Assembly: GCA_009760885.1 (NCBI GenBank)
Contig: CM019703.1
Span: forward strand, 12,756,459-12,820,458
Direction: 5' to 3'
Length of the DNA stretch: 64,000 nt
Source of the DNA: Achatina immaculata
Lineage: Eukaryota > Mollusca > Gastropoda > Stylommatophora > Achatinidae
Below the pieces are notes generated by a model that was not told the origin of the DNA, ran no database searches, and saw nothing but the letters and a program-made list of their open reading frames with translations. This document shows, one piece after another, positions 42,560 through 54,539 of the stretch. Every line of letters starts with the position of its first letter. The stretch's first letter is position 1. Both the position numbers and the translations under genes were made by a program.

Positions 42560-43940
42560 ATTAGTCTAGAAGATCTCGACAGACTAGTGATATAGATGTT
42601 GCTCAGAAGAAGTTCCCAACCTCTTTTACGGAGCAGGCAATTAACGGGAAATAAGTTTCGTATATTCATAGGCATGCTCACGCACGCACGCACGCACGTA
42701 CACACACATATTGCTTGGAAATGAAGAAACAGACCTTGAATGTTCAGATAAAGCCACCGACAAAGTAATTTCTTTACATTTCCTCTATTGAACTGCGGAT
42801 TGTAAGTTCCATTTTTTTTTTTTTTTGAGTCGTGGCTTTTCCCTGTCATCGTTATCTCGCTTTAAAAAAAAAAAAACTTTTTTGGAGAAAAAAAAACATA
42901 ACGCCAGGAAACTGAAAGTAGGCTATGATATCTCAGTAGCAAATCACTGGTTACGGATGTCAAGAATTGTAAAGTGGTTGTAAAGCTTTGTGCTCCATCT
43001 TCCGGTTATTTCTTTCCACACACCAAAAAAAGAAAAAAAACGACAGGATGTTGCAAAATCAGTGACTTCCCAAAGGTGTGGTACTGAGGCAAGTGATGCA
43101 GCAGATGTAACAATATCTTAACAAATTTATTTTATAAATAACATATTTCATCAAAGGCTTCCATTTACTAGAGCTTTCTCAGCCAGTCGTTATGTCTAGG
43201 AAGAGATGGCTGAAGATCGTACCAAAATTGTGTTCACGACGACGAGTCTTGTGATGAGTAAGTGAGGGTCAATCTGGCGGCGAGACAGGACATACAAGAA
43301 CAGAAAGACTGAACTTCAGCACTAGAACAGGACACACAAGAACAGAAAGACTGGACTTCAGCACAAGAACAGCGGTTCTCTGTTACTGTGACTAATCTTA
43401 CGGATCAGACAATTTCTAGAACTGGCCACGAGATAAAATGATTCTTGACAGCTGTCATTAAACGCTTTGCATCTCTCTGCTGCAGCAATGCTGCCAAATA
43501 CAAATATAGTCAAACCCCCACTTGCGGCCGATTTGGAAAGACCATGCGGCTGTAAGCTGATTTTCCGATAATGTCTTATAGAAGGAGTTCGGACACATAA
43601 GTAACGTTCACAACAGTAAGAAAATCTTGTATATGTATATGTGGTATATGTATAGTATATGTATGTGTTGTACGGAGTTGGAGTTGGTTCTTTGAACTGA
43701 TATATATGACTACCAGATGTTTCCTTCCCATATTACGTACAGTCGTACATGAGACCCCAAAACTGCACCCCTCTAAATATATCAGCCCAGGTTATACCCC
43801 TTTCGTCTGTGCCTAGGTTGCTACCCTGTGAATTTTACCTACAGGAAGAATAGAAACTAGAAAGAGTGAGCCACTTCATGAAATCAAACTACTCAACAAA
43901 CAGATCTGTCACCTTTAGTGACTCTCATATATATTAAATA
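42560..43940. other. Unassigned; small duplication at 43287-43375
   Basis: Two 42-bp units with 'caagaacagaaagactg' are tandem. A stretch at 43506, 'agtcaaacccccacttgcgg', vaguely resembles pogo/Tigger ends but lacks a partner. No gene seen. Confidence 0.4.
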
Positions 43941-43944
43941 CTAG

Positions 43945-44215
43945 CTGATTACCCGACGTTGCCCGGGTATTTATTTATCCCAATCAACAAAGTTCTGTTC
44001 ATTTGCACAACCTTCTAGACGGTTCAGCTACGTTCTATTCATTTCCACAGCCTTCTAGAAGGTTCTACAGAGGTCTGTTCAGTTCCACAATCTTCTATTC
44101 ATTTCCACAACCTTCTAGAAGGTTCTACAGAGGTCTGTTCAGTTCCACAATCTTCTATTCATTTCCACAACCTTCTAGAAGGTTTTACAGGGTTTAGACG
44201 GTTCTACAGAGTTCT
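43945..44215. repeat. ~60-bp tandem repeat with heat-shock-element-like motif
   Basis: Starts after 'ctagctgattacccgacgtt' and 'gcccgggtatttatt'. Units contain 'tctattcatttccacaacct' then TTCTAGAAGGTTC at 44053, 44113 and 44173. That motif fits the HSF site nTTCnnGAAnnTTCn exactly. The small frame at 44003-44197 is a repeat artefact. Confidence 0.85.
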
Positions 44216-44264
44216 ATTCCTTCTATTCCACTAAACGTGAGGTTAATTGTCATCAGGACTGTCA

Positions 44265-45060
44265 CTAATCAGCTTAGCTGAACACTATGGATTCGACACT
44301 AATATCGGTCAATTTGGACATTTTGTTTTTCATCACTTCTCACCTTCCCCCCCCCCACCCCCATGCCGATGGAAGCTGAACTTGATAGTGCCACTATTCA
44401 TCTCAGCGACCTCGAAAACTATAGATTCGACAGTAATATCGATCGTTTTAGATTATTTGTACATGTCACCCCACTCTACCCCCAACCCTAGGACCCCATG
44501 CCGATTGGACCTAAAGGCATCAGCAGTGTCATTATTCATCTCAGCGACCCCGAAAACTATGGATTCGACACTAATCGACCTTTGTCGATTACTTTTACAT
44601 ATCACTCCCATCCCACCCCCAGCCCCCCCCCCCCATACCGATGGGGGTTACCTTGGACCTAAACGGTATCGGGAATGTCACTATTCATCTCAGCGACCCC
44701 GAAAACTATGGATTCGACACTAATATCGGTCGTTTTTTATGCTTGGTACATGCCAACACCAGCCCGAGGGCCCCCAAGCCGATGGTTCCTGACCTTGGAC
44801 TAAACGGCATCGGGAATGTTCCTATTCATCTCACGGACCTCGAAAGTTATGAATTCAACACTAATATCAGCCGTTTTTGATTATTTATACATGGAACCCC
44901 AATCCCACCCCCACCCCAAGACCCCCATGCAGATGAAGCTGAACTTGGACTTAAACGGCATTGGAAATGGCCCTATTTATCTCTGGGACCCCGAAAACTA
45001 TGGATAATTCGACATTAATATCGGTCGTTTTCGATGCTTGGTACATGCCACTCGCTGAGA
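44265..45060. repeat. ~130-bp tandem repeat, ~6 copies
   Basis: Each unit has 'ctattcatctcagcgacccc', 'gaaaactatggattcgacac', 'taatatcggtcgtttt' and a C-rich spacer 'ccccacccccatgccgatgg'. Copies vary in length through the C-rich spacer. Frames of up to 158 codons are not supported as protein. Confidence 0.9.
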
Positions 45061-45064
45061 ATGA

Positions 45065-46730
45065 CAGGTAGAGCAAGCTCAACACAAATAATCACAAAAT
45101 GGCAAAATTCAGTGAGCACGTACAACATAACATAACAAATGACAATGTCACTGCAAATGCAGTCATTCAAATGTCTCATTATGGCAATGAATCAAACAAC
45201 AGTGGTTTCATGAGAAATGATACATATTTTAACTATTTCTATATATAACACTGACACACTACGTAGTTCACCACGAAACTATGAGATCATTGCACAAAAC
45301 ACGAGCACTACTTCTTGAGCAAAAACTTACATTTAAATTCACATAAAACAAATTTTAGATATTCGACACCTTACACAACTTGAGGGAGACGCTGGAGGAG
45401 ATCATCGCCAGAGACAATACTATAAAATATACACAAAATCATTAAAACAATAACAATAACACGCTCCCTCACTATTTCCTGGCCATACCTGAGACAAACA
45501 ACAGACGAATGACTCGGCCAACTACACATTCTAACTATACGACACATAAGTCAGTCACGTGACCTAAATCACGAGGTGCTGCTTCGACCTTTCGGGTCGG
45601 CCGCAACCGAAAATGCCAAAGCCCGCAACCTTCAAATTATTATAACATGTTATAAAATGAAAATGCACGTGTACCGTCACTTTAAAGCATTAACAGAATG
45701 CAGATTAGTATAATAACTGAAAATTCATCACAAAATGTGAATCACAACATATTAAATAAAAAATTAAATCTGTAATAACGTTTAAGTGACAGAGTTGTAT
45801 ATAGACATACGGTATAAACAGCCACATATATACATTTCTGCACTCTGATGATGATGCTTTCTCTTGTCCGGTGCTGAATTTATACTTTGTGTAGAACAAC
45901 AAAATGTTTAGTGAATTAATCACAACTTGAATCTTAATAACGCATTAACCATGAGATTTTTTTTACCGTGAGACAGTCTTAAATACGAGCAGAGGTAACC
46001 CATTCAGCCGTAAATCGAAACATCACTTCAAACACTTAATTCGAAAGTACTGGAATTCAAATTAAACTTTGAAAAAGAACGGCAACAGGAATATGGACCA
46101 CTTGTTTGTCATCGAAGGACTTAAGTATAAGACAAAGAACTTGCTCTCTCTTGGCAAAACCAACATGCACATAATGAATTCATAATGTTTAAAGGGCTTC
46201 TAATGCAAGCAAGCGAAAGCGGAAAGATTTATAATGCACAATAAGGCGTGATCTGTACACGTCATAAAGTAGGTTTAAATTCCTAGTTCGTCCCTTAGGA
46301 CTGCAATGATAGCTTTAGCAACCAAGCAACAAAGTCTACAAGGAAGGCTGTGATTTATTGTGGACTTTTAATTAGCATCTGGAACATATTCCTTCAGTTC
46401 TAGTAGACGATCTCCGCCATGGCCTGTCCACAACCCGGATGAGAAAGGAGGGTTGGACATGGGGCCAGGTACAAAATTCTGTTAAAAAAAAACACTTTAG
46501 CTACGAAAATGTCAATAAAAGCTCAAAAAGGGGGGGGGGGGGGGGAATTAAATACTGGGAGAGGAAAGAACTTGTTCACGAAGATCTGTCACGGGATGAT
46601 CAAAAAAAGATGGACTACACCTGGAGACAGATTTTTTAAAAGCACAGGATACAAATAAATGGAGAGCCCTTGTTGATGGTCTATGCTACAAATAGGGATG
46701 AAGAAGGTCAGGAAGGAAGGAAGCGTTAGC
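45065..46730. other. Unassigned, AT-rich
   Basis: No element or exon recognised. A G16 run lies at 46530-46545. Confidence 0.4.
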
Positions 46731-46935
46731 CGAAGATATATGGTGCAGTTTTTTTTTGTTTGTTTGTTTTAAAAGCAGGTAGGGAAATGCAGAAAAGGTA
46801 GCAATAAGGAGTAGGAACACTGAACATATTTTGAATAACACCAAGAATAATCCAAAGCAAAATTTGCCTTTATCAAGGACAACAGAAAGGATAAAACAAA
46901 CGGATTAAAAACACGCAAAGAAACGTATTTGCCAT

Positions 46936-46936
46936 C

Positions 46937-46967
<31 letters not shown>

Positions 46968-46995
46968 TCTCTGTCTCTCTCTCTCTCTCTCTCTG
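46936..46995. repeat. (CT)n microsatellite
   Basis: About 60 bp of CT with two CTGT interruptions. The preceding 46730-46930 faintly resembles a pLTR ('tatggtgcagttttt', 'tgcctttatcaagga') but too weakly to annotate. Confidence 0.9.
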
Positions 46996-46999
46996 AGGA

Positions 47000-47555
47000 A
47001 AAATAAACCGACAAAATTAGAATAGTGAATGTGCAAAAACAAAACGTGAAGACGTTACAGAAATAAAAGGAGTGAAAGCCCTGTCAAGTTTGTAGATGCC
47101 TTTCTCGAAAGTTGTGCGTCCTATATTCAAAGAATTTGCATGTTCAAGAGATACAGAAAACTGAAGATTTACAGCTGGTTAAATAATATTTTTAATAACA
47201 GATGGTGTCTTTTCTGTCAAGAAAAAAACAACATGTATATACGTATACCCGCCTGCAGACTATCACCTGGGCTAGCCGCCTTGAGTGGATGGCTTGCAGA
47301 AAGAAACTACTTCACCAGCATATCTGACACATATTCATGAGTGTATGTAAACTTAACTATAATCACATACGGGCAGACGGAGACGAGCTTTATGACAATA
47401 CACTTTTAACCCGAGACGTAGTTCAAGTATTTCTTAAACAAATAGACTTCTTTTTTCTTATTTCTTTAAGATATGATCACTGGGGTTTGTGATGAATCTG
47501 GCACATTCTTGTATTGCAAGATGTGAGCATTTCAAACAGATCTCATATACATATG
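47000..47555. other. Unassigned
   Basis: A 66-codon frame at 47140-47340 shows no recognised motif. Confidence 0.35.
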
Positions 47556-47559
47556 GCAT

Positions 47560-48215
47560 ACAGAACAATAGATCTCAGAGGCGTATAGCGGACTAAACAA
47601 CAAAGCACATACACTAATTGTTTGTGTGAGACTAAACAGCAGATGTAAGAGACGTATAGAAGACTAAGCAACAGATCTCAGAGGCATAGAGCAAACTAAA
47701 CAACAGATCTCAGATGCGTAGAGCAGACTAAACAACAAAATATATACACTAATTATTTGCATGAGACTAAACAACAGATGTAAGAGACATATAGAAGACC
47801 ATGCAACAGATCTCAGACACGTATAGAAGACTAAGCAACAGATATCAGAGATCTATAGAAGACTAAGCAACAGATCTCAGAGGCGTAGAGCAGACTAAAC
47901 AATAGATCTCAGAGGCGTATAACAGACAAAGCAACAGATCTCAAAGGCGTAGAGCAGACTAAACAATAGATCTCCGAGGCGTATGGCAGACAGAGCAACA
48001 GGTCTCAGAGGCATAGAGAAGACTAAACAGTAGATCTCAGAGATGTATAGAAGACTAAGCAACAGATTTCAGAGGTGTGGAGTAGACTAAACAGCAGAGA
48101 TCAGAGGCGTACAGCAGACAAACCAATGGATCTCAGAGGCACAGAAAAAACTAAGTAACAGATCTTAGAAGTGTAGAGCAGAGTACGCAACAGATCTCAG
48201 AACTACAGACTAGAC
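47560..48215. repeat. Irregular ~35-45-bp tandem repeat
   Basis: Repeated blocks 'agcaacagatctcagaggcg' and 'tagagcagactaaac' at variable spacing, about 16 copies, moderately diverged. Confidence 0.85.
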
Positions 48216-48756
48216 TAAGTATTAATGATAGGATAAGCGTATCTTTTGTTTCAGTTCTTACGTCTTACACGCAGCAAATATGACAGACATCAGTCAGGTG
48301 CTTTCTTCGCGAAACTGAATCCCTGATACCAAATCTGTTTCTTCATCGTTTGTTTCTGGCCTTGCTAAAACTGGAACTTTCCCTCCATGGCGAGATCATT
48401 GCGACCCAGGTCTTTGGCCCTCAAAATAAAAATAATTTAAACGTTTATGGGATTTTTTTCTTATTTTTACCTACCCCCCGCCCACCCCACCACATCCCCA
48501 TTTCCACTTAAAGCAAGGGTTTTCAACCGGTAGGAAATTCTCCTCACTTGGGGAGAGGTGGGTGTCTGCGTGCGGTGGTTTAGGATTTGAAAGGGGGGGA
48601 GGGGGGCCTGAGACCACAGACTGACAATTGTCCTGAGTTTGCCTGACAGCATACAGGAGATTATAGGGGGGAGTAACCTGTGTCTTGTGACAAGTTTGTT
48701 TATATGTGCCGTTGATGAAGACCAAACATTATAATTTGTTCTATGGTATTGTTATG

Positions 48757-48883
48757 TCTTCAGGTCTGATGCGGCCTACATAGACTTAAAATGCGATCTT
48801 CGGGTCGGATGCGGCCTACAGAGACTTAAAACGCGATCTTCAGGTCGGATGCTGCCTACATAGACTTAAAATACGATCTCCAA
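48757..48883. repeat. 40-bp tandem repeat, 3 copies
   Basis: Units of 'caggtcggatgcggcctaca' and 'gagacttaaaacgcgatctt'. A hAT-like left end, 'caagggttttcaaccggtag', lies just upstream at about 48523. Confidence 0.88.
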
Positions 48884-48884
48884 C

Positions 48885-49600
48885 ACATGCAGAATTAAGG
48901 CGACTCAAGATTGTCAATTTTTTGTTTACCATTGAGCTGCACAAGGTCAAGGCTGCTCACTCAGGGTCGAGGAGAAGGAGAATCGAGTTTCACGAGAGAT
49001 CACAGTTTAATACAACAACATCCCCTCATTTTAAAAAGACGTGTGATTGTTTAATGTGATTTACACTGGAAAAAACCACTGACGAATATTATTACATATA
49101 CAAGTATGATATCGGCAATCTCTTGATTACACCAGCATACATATATCCGTAGGCGTGACAGTCATATACAAGGGTCTCATGAGACCTGGGAATTACTTCA
49201 AACTTTCCTCCGGAATAATACAAAAAAACAAACTGAAAGGTTACTCTAGAGCCACATTTAGAACATATTGTCAGGCAGGTTCATGATAATGTGCCTTATT
49301 CAGTTCCTGTATAAGAACATCCGTGACTGACTGAATATTTCTAAGAAGAAGAAGAAGAAAAAGGGACACCTTTAGTGTAACGTGGATGTTTCGTGTTTTG
49401 ATTGCTATCTTCTTCAAGCATAACGCTTGCCTGACTGCCCCACTCCAAAATGGTGCTCTAGCGTCAGTGAGGGCCTGGTGGTATCTGACCACCTGTTCCG
49501 AAGACTCAGTCGTTCTAAGATTAGAAAGTACTAAAACAAAAACTTCCTGAATTACAACTCAAACTAATAAACTCCAAGAAATGAATCACATAAATTTTTA
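48885..49600. other. Unassigned
   Basis: Contains a short GAA run at 49345-49365. No gene recognised. Confidence 0.4.
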
Positions 49601-49606
49601 GTGTTT

Positions 49607-50036
49607 CCCATCGCAACATATGCCTGTGAGACCTGGACACTTAACAAAGCAGCTGAGAAACACATAAATGCCTTTGAATGTAAATGCTACAGAAGAGTTC
49701 CTCAGATATCATGGACACAAAAAAGAAAATAAATATATCCATACTACAAGAACTTAATATTTAAGAAGACTGGCTAGTAAAGAGGATTAAAGTGAGAAAA
49801 CTTAAATATTTTGGACACATTAAACGTCATGATAATCTAGAGAAGACCGTCTTGGAAGGGTACATAATGGGAAAAGAAAGAGAGGAAGACCAAGGCGAAG
49901 ATAGCTGCAAGACATCGTTGATGATCTACAAATGGATGCATCATCAACACGGCATCTTGCTCACAACCGAGAGGCCTACAGGAGAGTTGCTAGGGAGGCA
50001 AAGTTCTGCAGGGGACATGCAAATGAATGGCTGTAG
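49607..50036 (+). pseudogene. RTE-like LINE family B, 3' part (B5)
   Basis: ATYACETWTLNKAAEKHINA, then after a stop and a frameshift MRKLKYFGHIKRHDNLEKTV, then HHQHGILLTTERPTGE in a shifted frame. It ends ACATGCAAATGAATGG. 5'-truncated in the same region as copy B4. Confidence 0.85.
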
Positions 50037-50061
50037 GTCTTAAAGTTATGGCTGTCCGTGA

Positions 50062-50560
50062 TGGTTGGCACAAGCCAAAGCCTCATTTCAAAAGTTGAAA
50101 CCCATACTTTACAATAAGTTACAACCTATAAGAGTTAGAAAGAGAGTGCTACAGTGTTACATTGAACCAATCCCGTTCTATGGTTGCGAATTTGGGATGG
50201 TCGGTAAAGAGATACAAAGAAGGCTGAATCCAGCTGAAATATGGTTCTTAAGAAGAATGATGAAGGTGCCATGGACAGCAAGAAAATGGAGTGAGGAAGT
50301 TCTGAAAGTGGCACAAGAAACAACCAAGTATATAACAAAGATCGGAAAACGGCAGTCTAACTGTGTAGGGCATGTTTGAAGGAGAGGCGGGCTAGAGCAT
50401 CTAATGACAACAGGGAAGATCGAAGGCAGAAGAGGCAGAGGTAGACAGAGAGAAAAGATGTTTGATGGCTTGGCACCCTGGCAGGGGAAATCCTCAGTGG
50501 CAAGCCTGTTGAGATGCACAAAGGATCGAGTGTTATGGGAGGACATGATGTCCTACGGCT
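50062..50560 (+). pseudogene. RTE-like LINE C-terminal domain (A6)
   Basis: Frame MAQAKASFQKLKPILYNKLQ, RVRKRVLQCYIEPIPFYGCE, LNPAEIWFLRRMMKVPWTAR, KWSEEVLKVAQETTKYITKI, stop at 50378, then GGLEHLMTTGKIEGRRGRGR and LWEDMM. The domain is nearly whole apart from stops. It is a distinct subfamily from A1-A3, with LQCYIEPI and TARKW in place of their residues. Confidence 0.8.
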
Positions 50561-50571
50561 GTCGTCAGGGA

Positions 50572-50850
50572 CCTTGAGAGATATATATCTAAAAATACCA
50601 TCAACAGCGAAGAGATCAAACGAAGAGGTCCTGAAAGAGGCAGAAGAAAAGAGGAGACAAGCAATAACAAAATTCAGGAAGAGACAATCCAAACTCAGAA
50701 CACGTCATGAGTGCCGGAGGACTGAAATATTTGATTATAAGAAAGTTGATAAAGAGCACAAGAGACCGATTCAGACAAAGAGAGAAGATCATAGATGGAC
50801 TGACGAAGTAGCACGGAGAAAGAACACCGGTCTAGGTCATAATTAACACC
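50572..50850 (+). pseudogene. Second RTE-like C-terminal fragment (A7)
   Basis: Reads IPSTAKRSNEEVLKEAEEKR then QAITKFRKRQSKLRTRHECR, the 'WTA+RSNEEVL' box onward. It repeats the part of the domain already present in A6, so it is a separate insertion joined end to end rather than a continuation. Confidence 0.65.
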
Positions 50851-50854
50851 TGGA

Positions 50855-51420
50855 ACAGAGAATTCTGTACAAGCCAGACAGCCTACGCCTGTCGAAATGG
50901 AACTGGATAGAGCTCTTGACATATGTAGTTCTTGAAATACGCAAGCGCCTATGTGAGATTACAGGCACTGTCGCAGTTCTTAACCTGCACTGGGTTAGGA
51001 CTGGTCGAATCGATTGGGAAGGTATCTCTCAATCAGTCTGGACTGTCTAAACCGTATTATCCTGCCCGTCAACTCCCATTCGCCCGTATTCTCTTCAGTG
51101 CTACGGAGTACGAGTATTGTATCGGAGCACTTTTGGAGATGCGCAATGATAGTAATCTTTTAAAAGCTTCAGCATTTTTTAAAGACCATGATTGACATCG
51201 CTGGACAGTCTAACGCGGTGGAATAACAAAAAGTCACCAACTAATCTGATTGAAAATATCAAGGAAAGAATTCACTGAAGAACCATGCCCGTCAACGTCT
51301 ATCAGGATGGCACTTGATGATGATGACTTTTAGCTCAGTATAATGTTAACGCCACTTTCTCTCGCCTATTTAAATCTATTTCTCTCCTGAATAAGACATT
51401 TCCAGTTGCTATTTTCTATG
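50855..51420. other. Mostly unassigned; RTE 3' end near 51290
   Basis: The 87-codon frame at 50932-51195 has no recognised motif. At 51285-51330 'ccgtcaacgtctatcaggat' followed by GATGATGATGA looks like another RTE-type 3' terminus. Confidence 0.4.
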
Positions 51421-51424
51421 TGCA

Positions 51425-51580
51425 TTAACCGCATTGTTAAGAGAGGCCAAATTACGTAGCAGGCATAAAATCCCTTGATGAGGTTGAAAAGCGCGCCGAA
51501 AACAGTAAAATCTAGGCGAACTACACTGCGAGAGCCCTTTGTGGCGTTTAACGTCACATGAAGGATGTTATATGTAAGAT
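51425..51580 (+). pseudogene. RTE-like LINE family C, 3' end (C4)
   Basis: Degenerate frame matching the end of family C: 'gcataaaatcccttgatgag' (IKSLDEVE), then an R-A-E-N-S-like segment, 'ctgcgagagccctttgtggc' (R-A-L-C-G-V) and the terminal 'ttatatgtaagatt' tail. Confidence 0.65.
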
Positions 51581-51584
51581 TAAA

Positions 51585-52080
51585 CGCAAAAAAACAAAAC
51601 CAATAGTGTAGCTATATTAAATGCACAATAGTCCTCAACTGGAATAGTATTCCGTATTGTGTTCTACCAAAGCTCTCTCTCTCTCTTTCTCTCTCTCTCC
51701 CCTCTTTCCCTCCCCCCCCTCTCTCTCTCTCCCAAACCCCCACACTTCCCCACCCCTCCCTTCTCGAAACAGTTTTTCCATATCTATGACTGTTGTTATG
51801 CAAATGAGCCATGAGTAATAAGCCTTTATCTGTTATCAGTAGAACGTGCCACGGTAAAAATAGTTGAACAGCGCTGACGTACCGAAAGTGAAAGACTTCC
51901 TTAAGTTCTCCAATCGCCAGGAACATTTTACCACTAGGAAGTCTGCGGAGTTTTCTCAGCCACGTCGTCGTTGGTTGGGTATTATATTTATTTATAGTTA
52001 TATCTAAATATACATGGAAGTATTGTATGAGATTTAGGCCAGCGTGGGACAATGAAGGAAGGGTTTTGATTTCTGGATTT
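51585..52080. other. Unassigned; CT/C-rich tract
   Basis: A CT and C-rich run lies at 51672-51760. No gene recognised. Confidence 0.4.
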
Positions 52081-52084
52081 CAAA

Positions 52085-52640
52085 CATTTTTAAGAAAACA
52101 AAACAAAATAAAAATAGAACAACAAAAAAGTAATAGGAAGTAAAAAACCTCGTCAAATTAAATCAAAATCTGAAGAATTTGACAAAAAGACCAAGAAATC
52201 TCAAGGATTTTGCCAAATAAATGGATCTATATATCTAAAGAATTTCAACAAAGGAACCTACATATCTCATGAATTTCAATAAAAGTACATAGATATCTAA
52301 AAAATTTCAACAAAAGGATCTTGATATCCCAATAATTTCGATAAAATTACCTAGGAATCTAAAAAATTTAGACTAAAGATACAGAAATCTAAAGAATTTC
52401 GACAAGATCACACCAGTTCTGATGAAAGTTGCGCGCTCTATTCTAATGACTCAGAAATTTAAAGAATTTCTCAGGAACTTTGACAAAAGTACATACAGAA
52501 ATTTAAAGAATTTCTCAGGAACTTTGACAAAAGTACATACAGAAATTTAAAGAATTTCTCAGGAACTTTGACAAAAGTACATACAGAAATTTTACGAATT
52601 TTGACCGGAACATAGAGATCTCAAGAATTTCGACAAAATA
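52085..52640. repeat. Diverged 'aatttcgacaaaa' repeats with a 44-bp array
   Basis: Scattered 'aaagaatttcaacaaaag' units become a clean array at 52448-52600: three units of 'agaaatttaaagaatttctc' + 'aggaactttgacaaaagtac'. Confidence 0.85.
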
Positions 52641-52644
52641 ACAT

Positions 52645-53070
52645 GTACATAAAACGCAAGTCTACTGTGTGTCAAGTTTCCGTCTAAACAAGGGAGGTCA
52701 AGAGATAACGTCCTTGTTCTCGCCTGGCAAGGCGGTCGCTCGAGTATTGTAATAGAGTGTTCGGCTCTCAGTCATTCTCATGCTGCTATCCGTGTGTGTG
52801 TGTGCTTCACCTGAATTCTTATAGTCACCATATCGTTCCAGTGTTTACACTTCCCTAGGTCACGCTAATCCCAGCTGACAAAGGTCGAAAGAGACTTTTA
52901 AAATGAAGTAATGTTACATATTGTTAATCTATTTAACATGACCTAATGTTAACGAGACCAGAGAATTGATCTTCGTTTCCAAGACTCCTATTTTAAGGAG
53001 TATCGTATGCAAGGGTCTTTTGCTAAAAATTGTATTAGAGCTGATACATTTGTTTGTTTTAATTTTACAA
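52645..53070. other. Unassigned
   Basis: No recognised feature apart from a short TG repeat near 52793. Confidence 0.4.
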
Positions 53071-53072
53071 AT

Positions 53073-53340
53073 AAGATTGACTGATCTTTATTTCTAAAGG
53101 GTTAAGAATTGGGCACGCAAGGCCTGTCTGACATTCTGCTCTTTATCATACAACTTTCACTCTATTCCAGACATTCTACAAATATTCTGCTCATATAACC
53201 AACATAACTAACATTGGAATACTGAGAGACATAAAATAAAATTAAAGTATAACATTCACATATTCACATTTAACTCTTATCCATACACTCAGTACAGAAA
53301 GTAGCTACATAAATGTGTAAATGACAACAAAAAGTAACTA
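53073..53340 (-). mobile_element. L2/CR1-like LINE 3' end (copy F3)
   Basis: Reverse copy of the 34100-34354 terminus: 'actgatctttatttctaaag', 'gggttaagaattgggcacgc', 'aaggcctgtctgacattctg', 'ctctttatcatacaactttc'. The tail is short (GATTGACTGAT). Confidence 0.65.
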
Positions 53341-53374
53341 CATACATATATAAAAAAAGTAAAGATAGTCCCAT

Positions 53375-53622
53375 AGCATTTCAAATGCCGTAGGGGGTGA
53401 AGCGTTAGAGGCCTCATTATGCTGGGTCATCAGCGTATGAGGTAGGGTGACCAGTTCCTTTCCTCGCTGCCTTTACTTCCCAGATTTTCTCTGGTACCCA
53501 TTTTGCGAGGCTGGGTCGACCTCAGGGCCGTATTGGTCGGAAAAAAAATCCCGCTCAGCTGGGGATTCGAACCCTCGACCATTTGGTTGCTAGACGAGTG
53601 CTCTAACCACTACGCTATATAT
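53375..53622 (-). mobile_element. SINE-2, full-length copy
   Basis: The minus strand has an A-box 'tagcgtagtggttagag' (about 53601-53617), a B-box GGGTTCGAATCC (about 53561-53573), and the body blocks 'aatgggtaccagagaaaatc' and 'tgggaagtaaaggcagcg'. Confidence 0.8.
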
Positions 53623-53694
53623 AAATGACAACAAAAAGTAACAACATGCATATATAAATGACAACAAAAAGTAACTACGTACTTATATAAATGA

Positions 53695-53850
53695 CTACAG
53701 AAAGTAGAAATATAGAAAAAGTGTGAGGAAAGTTGGTAGAAATAAGAATGGAGAAAGTAACATACAATAATCCAATATTTCGGCAAACAGGATCACATAC
53801 AAAAACAACACAACAGATAGAATAGATGAAAAATTAAACACTTAGTGTTC
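53695..53850 (-). mobile_element. Degenerate Penelope-like pLTR fragment
   Basis: Contains 'aaaagtgtgaggaaagt', 'gtaacatacaataatccaat' and 'atttcggcaaacaggatcac', paralleling the pLTR at 16773-17013 and the remnant at 910-1115. No coding region is attached. Confidence 0.6.
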
Positions 53851-53854
53851 TGTC

Positions 53855-54535
53855 CCCGTCCTTCTTGCACGGAGGACACAAAAAAAGTGTTTAACGACTT
53901 TCTGTATCTGAGGACAGGTCACTGTCGACTAGACTACTCGCGTCCACAAAACTGGTGATAACGGCGAACAGGGCGAGGAAACGATTTGTTTAAAGAATGG
54001 AGAATTTGAGGACCGTCTTCATGTCTCAGTTTCCGTGAAGTTTATCTTCTTGAGTATATTCATTAACTGTTTAGTACAAAGTCCAGGCCCAGTAAAAGAT
54101 GGTTCAGTCGATACATCGCATGGGGGTCCGGAGGTTTCCCTCGTTTTAAGAAGGGGAGAGGGGCGGGCGGTTGCTAGATTAAAACAGAATGGCTAATCAG
54201 TAGGCTATGGGGCCCGAAACTAGTTTTGTACCATCTGACAACGGTCTTCTCCGAGACCTGACAAGAGATCGCTACATTCTCACTGAACAGTCAAGATTTC
54301 GTCACTTTCATTATTATCAGCCCTCTGTACTCCCAGTGGAGCATAAGCCATCAGCAAAGGTTTCCCACCCAGTCCTCTCTTGAGTAAGTCGGGATATTTC
54401 AAGCTACGTCTTTCTCGTTTCATTTAGTTCTTCCTGTATTGTGCATATCCATGTTCCCCAGTGGCCTGCCCCTATTTTTCTTTTCCCTTGAGGAGTCAAA
54501 GTCAAGGCAGCATAGGGGCATCGTGTTCTTTCCAT
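53855..54535. other. Unassigned
   Basis: No recognised feature. Confidence 0.4.
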
Positions 54536-54539
54536 TCGT

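Noticed and set aside
43506..43580. Possible pogo/Tigger-type terminus (agtcaaacccccacttgcgg)
   Set aside because: No matching opposite end or TA duplication was found.
46730..46930. Further Penelope-like pLTR remnant
   Set aside because: Only two short similarities (tatggtgcagttttt and tgcctttatcaagga); the diagnostic TTTCGGC core is missing.
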